A stretch of 51,103 nt of DNA, taken from the NCBI GenBank assembly GCA_005116895.1, contig SWDO01000004.1, positions 196,950 through 248,052 on the forward strand, read 5' to 3'. Below are positions 15,621 to 23,958 of this stretch, piece after piece (positions within the stretch are counted from its first letter, which is position 1; each line of letters begins with the position of its first letter). The position numbers were made by a program, and so were the translations under genes. The stretch is from Nitrospira sp. (GTDB lineage: Bacteria; Nitrospirota; Nitrospiria; Nitrospirales; Nitrospiraceae). The notes under the pieces are model-generated. The model made no database searches. It had not been told where the DNA came from and saw nothing but the letters and a program-made list of their open reading frames with translations.

Positions 15621-18368
15621 TCACCGTCGTTGAAGCCACTTGACCGCCTCCACGACAACCAACGGGAGAAGGACCATAGCCACCATCAGTTCCCAATCCT
15701 CAATCGGGAGCGGCGCGACCTTAAAGATGGGCCCCAGTAACGGAATGGTCAGAATGCCGACTTGCAGGGCAAGAGAGGCCGCCACAGCCCAGATGAGAGC
15801 ATGGTTGGTCGTCACCCCCACATGGAACAGCGACCAACGATCACTCCGGCAATTGAAGGCATGCACCAGCTGAGCAACGACCATCACGGTAAACGTTACC
15901 GTCCGAGCCTGCTCGATCGGCTGGTGCCAGACAAACAGGCTGTACGAAAACGTGCTCAGGGCGATGACTGCCAACATCAGACCCTCGCTGGTGATGATCC
16001 ACAACCTTTCACCGTCCAGTAAGCGCGCCTGGGTCTGTCGCGGCGGCTGCTGCATCAGATCCGGCGCTTTCGGATCGACTGCCAGTGCGAGGGCGGGAAA
16101 ACCGTCCGTCACGAGATTCATCCACAGAATGTGGATCGGCAGGAGCGGAAGCGGCAAGCCGAACAGGGTCGCGAACAGCATGACGAGCACTTCGCTCACA
16201 TTGCACGACAAAAGAAAATGAATTGTCTTCCTGATGTTGTCGAAGATGCCTCTGCCCTCCTCGACCGCAGCGGCGATCGAGGCGAAGTTGTCGTCCGTCA
16301 CCACCATGTCCGACGCCTCTTTCGTCACATCGGTGCCTGCCATTCCCATCGCCACGCCGATATCCGCCGCCTTGATCGCCGGGGCGTCGTTGACCCCGTC
16401 ACCGGTCATAGCAACAATGGCCCCGTTCCGTTTCCAGGCCTGGACGATCCGGAGTTTATGCTCGGCCGACACACGGGCGTACACACTCACGCGCTCGACA
16501 CGTTGCGTCAATTGCTCGTCGGTTAAGCGATCTAGCTCCGACCCGGACAACGCCTCCCCGTCAGCGCGATGCAGGCCTAATTCCCGCGCAATCGCGATCG
16601 CGGTCTCCTTGTGATCACCAGTGATCATGGAAATGCGAATGCCCGCATCCCGGCAGAGGCGCACTGCCTCTGCCGCTTCGGCCCGCAAGGGATCCTTCAT
16701 CGCGATGAGGCCGAGAAAGATCAGCTCGCGCTCGACCTCTTCGTCCGAACTCGCCGGCTGGTCAAGGGGCCGATAGGCAACACCCAGTACACGGAGGGCT
16801 TGTTGTGCCAACGAGGCGTTGGCTTCACTGATTAGCTGCCGATGCGCTTCGTCCAGGGCCTCAGTCCGGCCATCTAATGTGAGGCGTGCCGCGCAACGTT
16901 TCAGCAAGACATCGGGCGCTCCTTTGCAGTACGCCATGCGGCCTTGCTCCGTTCGGCGGACGATCGTCATCATCTTCCGTTCGGCATCGAACGGCACTTC
17001 TCTGTCCAGTGGGGCCCAGCGTTCCAACTCAGCCTTCGTGAGGCCGGCCTTCGCCGCCGCCACGAGCAGCGCGCCTTCCGTCGGATCGCCGATGATTTGC
17101 CAGGTCCCGTTCTCTTGCTGCAATGTGGCGCCGTTGCACAGCACGGCCGCCGTTAAAAGCTGACGCAATCCTGGCGTGAGAGGTGAGAGGTCCAAATGCG
17201 CTGCACGCTTCACGCCTAATACTTCACGAATTTCCCCTACCGGCTCATATCCCTCACCGATCACCTCGAAGTGGGAGTTATCCATCATCACGCGCGTCAC
17301 CGTCATCTCATTCTTCGTCAAGGTGCCGGTCTTGTCGGTGCAGATCACGGTGGCTGAACCGAGTGTTTCGACTGCGGGGAGCTTTCGAATCAACGCATGT
17401 CGCTTGGCCATCCTGGTCACACCCATGGCCAGCGTAATCGTGACGACGGCGGGGAGACCTTCCGGCACGGCTGCCACTGCAAGGCTCACCGAGGTGAGGA
17501 ACATCTCAACCAGTGGTTCCCCCCGGAAATACCCGAGGGCGAACACGACTGTGACCACGCCAAGCGCCAGCCACAGGAGCGTATAGCCGAATTGTTCCAA
17601 TCGACGCTGCAACGGTGTTTCGTCACGCTCTGCCTCGGCGGCCTTCTGAATCATGGAGGCAATCCGGCCCAGTTCCGTCTTGAGACCAGTCGCTACCACC
17701 AAACCACGGGCCTTACCGGAGACGGCCACGGTGCCCATAAAGACCATATTGTGTTGATCGGCGAGCGGCACCTCGGTGGTTTCGAGCCGTTCCGCCTGTT
17801 TTTGCACAGGTGTCGATTCGCCAGTGAGTGAAGCTTCTTGAGCTTGGAAATTCGTCGTGTAGAACAGGCGCGAATCCGCCGGAATGCGGTCACCCGCTTC
17901 GAGGGCGATCACATCTCCTGTGACCAGTTCCCGTGCTGGAATGGACTGCAACGCACCGCCGCGAATGACGCGGGCCGTCGCGACCGACATCTTGCGCAGT
18001 GCCGCCAACGATCGCTCGGCTCGGAACTCCTGTACAAACCCCAGCACACCATTGAGAAACACGATGGCCAGAATCGCCGCCGCATCGATCCAGTCTTCCA
18101 ACAGCCCGGACACAATGGCCGCTCCGATCAGCACCCACACGATGAGACTTGAGAATTGCGCGAGAAAGAGTTTCAGCAACGAGGGAGGAGGGGCGTCGGG
18201 CAGTTCGTTGGGACCTTCTTGCGCTTGCCGGCGTGCCGTTTCATCGACATGCAGACCAACGTTGAGGTCTGTCTGGAGTTCACCAGCCAAAGCCTCAGTC
18301 GGTTTGGCATACCATGCCATTGCGCTCTTCGTCTCACTGGGCACCGGTAGTCTCTTCTCAATCCGCAT
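15621..18368 (-). CDS. Calcium-transporting P-type ATPase (P2A-like)
   Basis: A 915-residue P-type ATPase. The ATG at 18368 has AAAGGGA five bases upstream; an earlier GTG (18395) is also open. In order: N-terminal cation ATPase segment, TGES actuator motif (about 182-185), PEGLP in membrane helix 4 (about 302-306) and the phosphorylation motif DKTGTLT with Asp about 345. Then come an N domain with KGAPDVLL, the hinge [21 protein letters not shown], and helix 6 [18 protein letters not shown]. The PEGLP and N-x-x-T-D pattern indicates a Ca2+ (possibly Mn2+) exporter of the SERCA/PMR1 type in the inner membrane. The next gene upstream is a CaCA exchanger, which supports calcium extrusion. Confidence 0.92.
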   Translation of the reverse strand: MRIEKRLPVPSETKSAMAWYAKPTEALAGELQTDLNVGLHVDETARRQAQEGPNELPDAPPPSLLKLFLAQFSSLIVWVLIGAAIVSGLLEDWIDAAAILAIVFLNGVLGFVQEFRAERSLAALRKMSVATARVIRGGALQSIPARELVTGDVIALEAGDRIPADSRLFYTTNFQAQEASLTGESTPVQKQAERLETTEVPLADQHNMVFMGTVAVSGKARGLVVATGLKTELGRIASMIQKAAEAERDETPLQRRLEQFGYTLLWLALGVVTVVFALGYFRGEPLVEMFLTSVSLAVAAVPEGLPAVVTITLAMGVTRMAKRHALIRKLPAVETLGSATVICTDKTGTLTKNEMTVTRVMMDNSHFEVIGEGYEPVGEIREVLGVKRAAHLDLSPLTPGLRQLLTAAVLCNGATLQQENGTWQIIGDPTEGALLVAAAKAGLTKAELERWAPLDREVPFDAERKMMTIVRRTEQGRMAYCKGAPDVLLKRCAARLTLDGRTEALDEAHRQLISEANASLAQQALRVLGVAYRPLDQPASSDEEVERELIFLGLIAMKDPLRAEAAEAVRLCRDAGIRISMITGDHKETAIAIARELGLHRADGEALSGSELDRLTDEQLTQRVERVSVYARVSAEHKLRIVQAWKRNGAIVAMTGDGVNDAPAIKAADIGVAMGMAGTDVTKEASDMVVTDDNFASIAAAVEEGRGIFDNIRKTIHFLLSCNVSEVLVMLFATLFGLPLPLLPIHILWMNLVTDGFPALALAVDPKAPDLMQQPPRQTQARLLDGERLWIITSEGLMLAVIALSTFSYSLFVWHQPIEQARTVTFTVMVVAQLVHAFNCRSDRWSLFHVGVTTNHALIWAVAASLALQVGILTIPLLGPIFKVAPLPIEDWELMVAMVLLPLVVVEAVKWLQRR

Positions 18369-18543
18369 ACTGTCCCTTTCTCTAGGACTGTTCACACAGC
18401 AGGGTGCATGCCATGCATAGCATTCGACTATCTGACGCCCTTACGCTGTCCACTGTGGCGTTATGCCACGCCAGCAAAGGGCCATGGTGGTCAAATGCAA
18501 CACAAAGAAGGTGGGAGTACTTGGAGGAGTGATTGGTTGCTGG

Positions 18544-19560
18544 TTACCCGTTAAAGAAAAGCCAGAGCCCCAGGACGTAGACGACGATCATCAACAGGCT
18601 ATCCGGCTCAATCAGCCTGAACCGTCGTTCCGCCCGGTAAATGATCCCCATCAACCCGATGTTCATCATAATGATCGCCCACAAAGCCGTGAGCGCATGC
18701 GTTGAACTCACGGTGCTTAAAAGCCCTCCCCCGCGATAGGCGAGATCCGCGAAGAAGAACGCTGCCATGTTGAAGGCATTGCTGCCGAACAGATTGCCGA
18801 CCGCCAAATCGAATGCGCCTAGTCGAACCGCAGAAATCGAGACAACCAGCTCCGGCAACGAGGTGGTGATGGCAACCAGTGACGTTCCGATAAAGGTGGC
18901 GGTCATGCCGCTTTCCTCCGCGATCCGCTCAGCCGACCAGGCCAACACCGGCGCCGCGATCAGCAAGACGAGGGCGCCGACGGAGAACCCTCTGACGGCA
19001 TGACGGAGCGCATCGCGTCGCCCTCCATCGGAGCCAGGCTCCTCCGCCATACCCTCCACGACGGCTTTGTGTTCGAGTTGACGGCGCGCCATGTCCTCTT
19101 GCCGAAACACCAGCCTCATCCCTAGCACATAGAGGATCAGAAGTATCAAACTCTCAAAGCCCACGCCAAGATGGACAACCTCGACTCGTAAGAGCACGAA
19201 AAACGCCGCGAGGGCCGTCAACACCATGGCAAGCGTTGCCGTCAACGTATGCCCCATGGCCGCCTGCTGCCAAACTCGCTTCTGACGGTACAGGAGGTCG
19301 ATAAGCCCAAGCGTCAGCATGTTACTCATCCCGGCCCCGAAGAGGTTGCCGGCCGCCAGGTCCGGAGCATCGATCCAGCCAGCGCTCATCGTGGTAAAGA
19401 CTTCCGGAAGGGACGTAGCAGCGGCCATCAACACGGCGCCGATCCACAATCGTCCCAAGCCGGTCAGTTCAGCAATTTGATCCCCATAGCGTGAGAGTTT
19501 CGTCCCTGCAAAGACAATCGCGGCGGCGGAGACGACGAAGAAAAGCCACGGAAGGAACAT
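18544..19560 (-). CDS. CaCA-family sodium/calcium exchanger (YrbG-like)
   Basis: A 338-residue membrane protein with about 10-11 helices and the two inverted alpha-repeats of the CaCA superfamily. They are AAATSLPEVFTTMSAG...GNLFGAGMSN in the first half and VAITTSLPELVVSISAVRLG...AVGNLFGSNAFN in the second; each carries the ion-binding Glu in SLPE. The two halves are joined by a charged cytoplasmic loop (about 155-185). It exchanges Ca2+ (or another divalent ion) for Na+ or H+. It lies 175 bases upstream of the P-type ATPase in the same direction, so the two probably serve calcium homeostasis. Confidence 0.88.
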   Translation of the reverse strand: MFLPWLFFVVSAAAIVFAGTKLSRYGDQIAELTGLGRLWIGAVLMAAATSLPEVFTTMSAGWIDAPDLAAGNLFGAGMSNMLTLGLIDLLYRQKRVWQQAAMGHTLTATLAMVLTALAAFFVLLRVEVVHLGVGFESLILLILYVLGMRLVFRQEDMARRQLEHKAVVEGMAEEPGSDGGRRDALRHAVRGFSVGALVLLIAAPVLAWSAERIAEESGMTATFIGTSLVAITTSLPELVVSISAVRLGAFDLAVGNLFGSNAFNMAAFFFADLAYRGGGLLSTVSSTHALTALWAIIMMNIGLMGIIYRAERRFRLIEPDSLLMIVVYVLGLWLFFNG

Positions 19561-19669
19561 GCTCGTGTCTCCGGAGGGGGCCAGAGCAAAAGAACACAGA
19601 CCGCAAGCGAGGGATCAGCCAAACCAGCGGGACAGCGACAGTCAAGTCACCTTCCTGCCTGAGGCTCGC

Positions 19670-19945
19670 TCACCATTGATTGTGGAAAAAGAGGAAGTAT
19701 CCGATCGCGACGACAATTGCTTGCAACAGGATCAACCAGCGCATGAGGCCCCATTTGGTCTCCGCTGTGGCTTCCTTCATTCTCATCATCGCTTGCAAAG
19801 AGGGGTCTGAGAAGATATAGGTCGCGACCACTTCCCTGGCGTCCTCCCGACTCATGTTTCCCTCAAGCTGGACCTGGTCCACCGCTTTGTTGCGATCGCC
19901 TTGCGACAGCGCCTCCAATGCCTTCCTGGGAAGATCGTATGCCAC
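19670..19945 (-). CDS. Tail-anchored small protein with L7/L12-like helical domain, copy 1
   Basis: A 91-residue protein. I chose the GTG at 19945 because GGAGG lies five bases upstream and the paralog at 22588-22863 has exactly the same length; the longer open frame is not protein-like. Residues 5-45 (LPRKALEALSQGDRNKAVDQVQ...SREDAREVVATYI) resemble the C-terminal helical fold of ribosomal L7/L12. Residues about 68-88 form a single C-terminal membrane helix. The function is unknown; the layout suggests a small tail-anchored inner-membrane adaptor. It lies 109 bases upstream of the CaCA exchanger. Confidence 0.75.
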   Translation of the reverse strand: MAYDLPRKALEALSQGDRNKAVDQVQLEGNMSREDAREVVATYIFSDPSLQAMMRMKEATAETKWGLMRWLILLQAIVVAIGYFLFFHNQW

Positions 19946-20234
19946 TTTTGCCTCCTTCGTCGTCGTGGGGGAGAGTGTAGCAGAAACGATCGGCTCACGT
20001 CTTCCTGATTTCCGCAGTGACCTAAGTGAGACGCATGGGTACCGAGACCTAGATTCTCCCCTGACCAGTTCCTCTATAAATGAGTGTGTGCTGCCCAACC
20101 CCCACATACCTCACACTCAAGGTCGGACCAGGGATGGATCCTACGACTCAACTGGGTCCGCTCGTCAGTTGAGTCTGATACCGAACCGGTTCACTCGCCG
20201 CCTCGATCATCTTAGAACCTCTATGATTGCACGC

Positions 20235-20825
20235 TCACAGCGACACTCCACCAATCTTTTCGGCTTCATAGTAATTGTTTTCCCCTTCATCGACATGCGT
20301 GCGGATCAGGCGAAGTCCATTGCGTTCGAGAGCGCGCGTGTACGCAATGCGACCGAGTGACCAACAGTCGAGACCGGTGGTGACATCCTGCCAGGTTCCG
20401 GTTTCGACAGGCGCCGTGAAAAGAAAATGCCCTCGTGGTTCGAGGATCTCCGATACACGATGGATGAAGGCCAGCTGCTCGTCCTCGCGAAGAAAGGACA
20501 CGAGGCCGATCGAGATGACGGCCTCGAATGTCCGCCCAAAGTATTGACTGTCAAGGGCCGACGCGCATTGCGTGGGAATTGTGGGAAAACGTAATCGAAA
20601 TTGTCTCAGCAATGTAGGAGAGGTATCGACCGCCCATACCGCAAGCCCGGAGTCCACAAGGACCTTCGTAATGGGATACCCTCCGCCGCAGGCGATTTCG
20701 ACGACGGAAGCACCAAATGGTAGAGATCTTGCCCAACTCTGAACAATCTCGACTCCCACACGGGATCGATCTCGATCCTCAAGATACGTCAGTGCCTGCG
20801 TTTCATAGAACTGTGCCACATCCAT
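20235..20825 (-). CDS. Class I SAM-dependent methyltransferase
   Basis: A 196-residue protein with the Rossmann methyltransferase core. Motif I is VVEIACGGGYPITKVLVDSG, motif II the acidic end of VWAVDTSPTLLRQF, motif IV AVISIGLVSFL, and the post-IV strand is GHFLFTAPVE. It binds S-adenosylmethionine; the substrate is not evident. The closest general resemblance is to small-molecule methyltransferases of the UbiE/Tam type. It stands alone, with about 290 bases downstream and 117 upstream. That downstream gap (19946-20234) has an 8-bp inverted repeat TGAGTGTG/CACACTCA but no clear gene. Confidence 0.87.
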   Translation of the reverse strand: MDVAQFYETQALTYLEDRDRSRVGVEIVQSWARSLPFGASVVEIACGGGYPITKVLVDSGLAVWAVDTSPTLLRQFRLRFPTIPTQCASALDSQYFGRTFEAVISIGLVSFLREDEQLAFIHRVSEILEPRGHFLFTAPVETGTWQDVTTGLDCWSLGRIAYTRALERNGLRLIRTHVDEGENNYYEAEKIGGVSL

Positions 20826-20942
20826 CGTCCGGTTGTTACCCTTCTTTAACAGCTTAACGTGTACGTTGCGTTTTTTGCAGCATCCCTATTCAGCGCCATG
20901 TCAGGCACGACTAATGCCCACTACCATAGGTTTCATGAATAA

Positions 20943-21524
20943 TCAAAACAGCGGGTGATGGGGGGCAGATGAGAAGGGGGCGCCAGCCGGCACCTCTCCG
21001 GCATTGCCAAGAAACCGCCAACTCTCACCATCTTTGACCAAATAATGGATCTCGTGAAACCAGCTGTCGAGAGTCACTCTCTTTCCTCTCTGCTCATCGG
21101 TCCCGTATAAGCCCCCTGTACAGGTCACCTCTACTCGTAGTTTTCCATCCAGGTTCAGTACCTTGATGTCGGAAAACAAATGGAGCGACTCGAGGGCCTT
21201 GTAGTGCTCAAACACTTCACCCCAAACCCGTCGGACATCCGCTTGTTTCAACCCGTGGTAGTCGTAAGCGGGAGCATAAAATTGCATAAGGGTATCGATC
21301 TCTTCTTTTTGTAGCCCCGATTCGGCCCGCTCGAACGCTGCAAGCAGCCCTTTCACGACAGGATGGCGCAGCAAACCGCTTTGTCCGGTGACCTTCTTTC
21401 CCTCTACCAGCAACTTCGTCTCTGGCAAGACTTGCACCTTGGCGGACGCCACCCCCGCCCCCAGCACCACGCTCAAGACCAGACCAAGACCAATACGCGC
21501 CTTCAGCTTGCCATATCGCCGCAT
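20943..21524 (-). CDS. Exported NTF2-like (SnoaL/DUF4440-type) protein
   Basis: A 193-residue protein. The ATG at 21524 has GGAGG five bases upstream and starts a signal peptide (MRRYGKLKARIGLGLVLSVVLGAGVASA). The mature part is a single NTF2-like cone: a first helix pair (LLAAFERAESGLQKEEIDTLMQFYAPAYDYHGL) and then beta strands ending DGESWRFLGNAGEVP. This fold is used for small ligand pockets or as a scaffold; no catalytic residues are clear. Probably periplasmic. Confidence 0.7.
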   Translation of the reverse strand: MRRYGKLKARIGLGLVLSVVLGAGVASAKVQVLPETKLLVEGKKVTGQSGLLRHPVVKGLLAAFERAESGLQKEEIDTLMQFYAPAYDYHGLKQADVRRVWGEVFEHYKALESLHLFSDIKVLNLDGKLRVEVTCTGGLYGTDEQRGKRVTLDSWFHEIHYLVKDGESWRFLGNAGEVPAGAPFSSAPHHPLF

Positions 21525-21610
21525 CGACACCTCCATCAACGAAGCACATCGCCCGCCATGCGATCGGACAATGTTGTCTGCATGAGTGTCTCCCCCGGTT
21601 GTTTGAAAGC

Positions 21611-22066
21611 TTAGGAGCGAAATGGCTGAACATCACCTGACTTACGCAGCATCTTGTTCACCTCATCAAGGTGCAGTTCTTCACCCACGATCATCTCTCG
21701 GGCAAATTCTTCCAACAGGACGGATTTTCCTTCGGAGATCTTTAGCAAATCGTAATAGGCCGCGATGGCGCCCTTCTCGTGCTCCAAGCTTTCCCGCAAA
21801 ATATCCCCGATGTCATGCTTCTCGGTTTCCAAGAGCGTCCCAATTTTCAGCGACGGGTGGCCACCGAGTAAGGTGACCAGTTCTCCGGCTTTGTGCGCAT
21901 GGGCAAGGCTTTCGTCAGCATTACTCTTCAACCACGACACAATAGGAATACGATTATAGCCGTAGATCATGAGTGAGTAATGCGTATAGCGTACGACTCC
22001 CGCTAGTTCGTGCTCCATAATCCGGTTGAGAATTTCGACCGCTCGTTGTGTGTCTTGATCGTTCAT
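21611..22066 (-). CDS. Ferritin-like protein of the bacterioferritin type
   Basis: A 151-residue four-helix protein; the ATG at 22066 has GGAGG six bases upstream. Candidate di-iron ligands are in RIMEHELAGVVRYTHYS (E18/E20), ADESLAHAHKAGE (E52 and H56), ILRESLEHEKGA (E93/E96) and GEELHLDEV (E129, H132). The spacing around E52-H56 differs by one from classic bacterioferritin, and the haem-binding Met expected there is Leu. It may therefore be a haem-free ferritin that oxidises and stores iron in the cytoplasm. It stands as a single gene. Confidence 0.83.
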   Translation of the reverse strand: MNDQDTQRAVEILNRIMEHELAGVVRYTHYSLMIYGYNRIPIVSWLKSNADESLAHAHKAGELVTLLGGHPSLKIGTLLETEKHDIGDILRESLEHEKGAIAAYYDLLKISEGKSVLLEEFAREMIVGEELHLDEVNKMLRKSGDVQPFRS

Positions 22067-22185
22067 CAGATGCCTCCAATTACGCACCACCCTCTCGCCT
22101 GAGGAAGCGCGAAGGGTGCTGCGCTTGTGATGTTAACCGAAGCTGGGCTTCATACCACGGCCATTCCCTCTCAGCCATTGTAAGT

Positions 22186-22199
22186 CAGTACGTGTACTG
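22186..22199. promoter_or_regulatory. Short palindrome CAGTAC-GT-GTACTG in the gap upstream of the ferritin gene
   Basis: A perfect 6-bp inverted repeat with a 2-base spacer, 120 bases upstream of the ferritin start. It could be an operator. Apart from it, the 521 bases at 22067-22587 show no gene-like frame, structural RNA or repeat that I can support. Confidence 0.3.
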
Positions 22200-22587
22200 C
22201 AGCCCCCCTGTGGATTTATCTCATCCTAATCCCTCGCGACATGGAAGTCGTTGCCTGTGACTGAGCAGCTGTCAGCCACTACGCAGAATAGGTGAACGTC
22301 TTTCGCCATTCTATTACTCCATACGTCCAGCTCCGCTGAAAGAATGCGAGAGCAACGGACATACTTAATGATGCATTACTTGTGCCTATATACCGAGGGC
22401 ATCCATACCTTTATCAAGAAAATTGGAGCCGCCAGATGCGTCACGATTCGGTGGAGATCGACACCGAAGGTGAAAATCGCCACTCTGTCCATGGCTGGGG
22501 CAAACCGACGAACATCAAGGGATCGGCAGAACGAATGGAAGAATGGTCGCAAGGACCGGTAGCGAGTAGCTCATTCATTGCCTCGAA

Positions 22588-22863
22588 TCACCCCAGCACG
22601 AAATACGCAATTCCTGCGGCAAGCACCAGGAATCCGATAAGCCACCGGATAAATCTCTGTTTCGCCGTGGCAAGGACTTGGTCCATCTTTTTCTTGAGGG
22701 TCGGCTCTGAAGCGATGTAGGTCTCGACCGCTTCCTTCGCCTCTTTCAGACCAATATTCCGTTCCTGGCGAACCACCTTGATCGCTTCGATCACATTGCC
22801 CTGCCATAGCGCCTCAATCGCTGCTTTGGGAAAATCAGCTGAACGCCGTGGTTTGTTTGCCAT
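22588..22863 (-). CDS. Tail-anchored small protein with L7/L12-like helical domain, copy 2
   Basis: A 91-residue paralog of the protein at 19670-19945. The region FPKAAIEALWQGNVIEAIKVVRQ (about 11-33), followed by GLKEAKEAVETYI, is close to the L7/L12 C-terminal motif in which KAVKLVRE..GLGLKEAK is typical. The last 20 residues (about 70-90, RWLIGFLVLAAGIAYFVLG) form the membrane helix. The ATG at 22863 has no good ribosome site; the only upstream option is TTG. Between the copies, positions such as EAL-QG, VETYI/VATYI, the S-P pair and RWL are kept. Function unknown. Confidence 0.75.
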   Translation of the reverse strand: MANKPRRSADFPKAAIEALWQGNVIEAIKVVRQERNIGLKEAKEAVETYIASEPTLKKKMDQVLATAKQRFIRWLIGFLVLAAGIAYFVLG

Positions 22864-23354
22864 GCTAGGGAAATGCCTGAGAAGAAGATCCTTTGTACTG
22901 TTTATAACCGTTACGCGAAGAGCAGGCAATACTGTTGTCTGATAAGAGCACCCTTGAGTGTAAGTTGTCGTAGTCGTGTGTCCGCTTAAAACTCAAAGGA
23001 AGGTAAATGCTGGAGTGATCGTGGAATCTTCAATGAGGTAGAAGCAGGAGTTGCGATGCCATACGCTTAACCTACTCTCTTCAGCACCAGAGATTCCTTC
23101 TAGGGCTTTACCTAGTCTCATTAGGAAACAGTAGAGTCTCCATCCTACACCTCCTGCACTGACCTCGATTACTCAGGTATCCATAGACCTTATCCTCACC
23201 TACCTGATCCCATCGTGTAACTCATTATACTTACGTACGAAACTGCCGAGTGAGCAGAACCATCATGACAGGGTTCTTTGCCACTCTTTACCGTGGCATT
23301 CAACTTGCTGCCACGAGAAACAAGACGTGAGATTGGATACCTAATGAGTGAATC
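22864..23354. other. 491-base gap without a recognisable gene
   Basis: No protein-like frame with a ribosome site, no strong hairpin with a T-run and no tRNA-like fold is visible. It separates the leftward tail-anchored gene from a rightward two-gene unit, so it should hold two divergent promoters, but I cannot place them with confidence. Confidence 0.5.
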
Positions 23355-23675
23355 ATGAAACACGCAACACACCCCATCACTGTTCGCATCGAATGGTGCC
23401 GACGGGAATCTGCACAGGCTCGCACTGAACCAGAAGTGGACGAGTGGGACGCGGAAGCAGATGGTCTACGAGATGCGCTGATGAATAGTGACCATACCGA
23501 CAACTATCGACAGTGCCCTCCCGAGATTCTCAGGCGGTACGTGCTGGGCCTCCAAGATGGGACAGCCTTGCTGCAAGCCTCACGAATGCAGCGCATGATT
23601 CATGCTGCCACCACCGAGACTCCGCAACAGGGTCCTCGGATAGGAAAGGACATTCTACTGGGAGATGATCAATGA
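23355..23675 (+). CDS. Hypothetical protein, first gene of a coupled pair
   Basis: A 106-residue soluble protein, polar and probably helical (EPEVDEWDAEADGLRDALMNSD), with no family that I recognise. The ATG at 23355 has only a weak site (GAGTG). The stop overlaps the ATG of the next gene in the form ATGA, so the two are translated together. Coding status rests mostly on that overlap. Confidence 0.6.
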   Translation: MKHATHPITVRIEWCRRESAQARTEPEVDEWDAEADGLRDALMNSDHTDNYRQCPPEILRRYVLGLQDGTALLQASRMQRMIHAATTETPQQGPRIGKDILLGDDQ

Positions 23676-23878
23676 ATTGCCTACGATGCAACGGCCTCGC
23701 CGTCAGTGACGATAGCTTCGCGGTGCAGACTGGTTCACCAGCGGACTTTCACGGTTGGCGCTGTGTCAATTGTGGAATGATCGTCGATGATGTGATCCGT
23801 GATAATCGGCGCGTCACGACACAGCCGAGGAGAGCCTCACATCCCGAGCGCCGCCGGTACGGTGGCCAAGCCGCGTGA
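23672..23878 (+). CDS. Small zinc-ribbon protein
   Basis: A 68-residue protein with two CxxC knuckles, MNCLRCNG at the N-terminus and RCVNCGMIVDD about 25 residues later. These form a single zinc ribbon followed by a basic tail (RRASHPERRRYG). Start ATGA-overlaps the upstream gene. Such stand-alone ribbons often bind nucleic acid or assist RNA polymerase; the role here is unknown. Confidence 0.68.
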   Translation: MNCLRCNGLAVSDDSFAVQTGSPADFHGWRCVNCGMIVDDVIRDNRRVTTQPRRASHPERRRYGGQAA

Positions 23879-23958
23879 CGGGTATCACGCCACCAGTCGA
23901 TTCCGAAACCGCTCGCCCCTTGAGGCCAAGAGAGAACGACCGATGCTGGGTGTGGCCA

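Noticed and set aside
22344..22720. Overlapping plus-strand short frames upstream of the second tail-anchored protein gene
   Set aside because: They overlap each other and the real minus-strand gene, lack ribosome sites and have no protein-like features.
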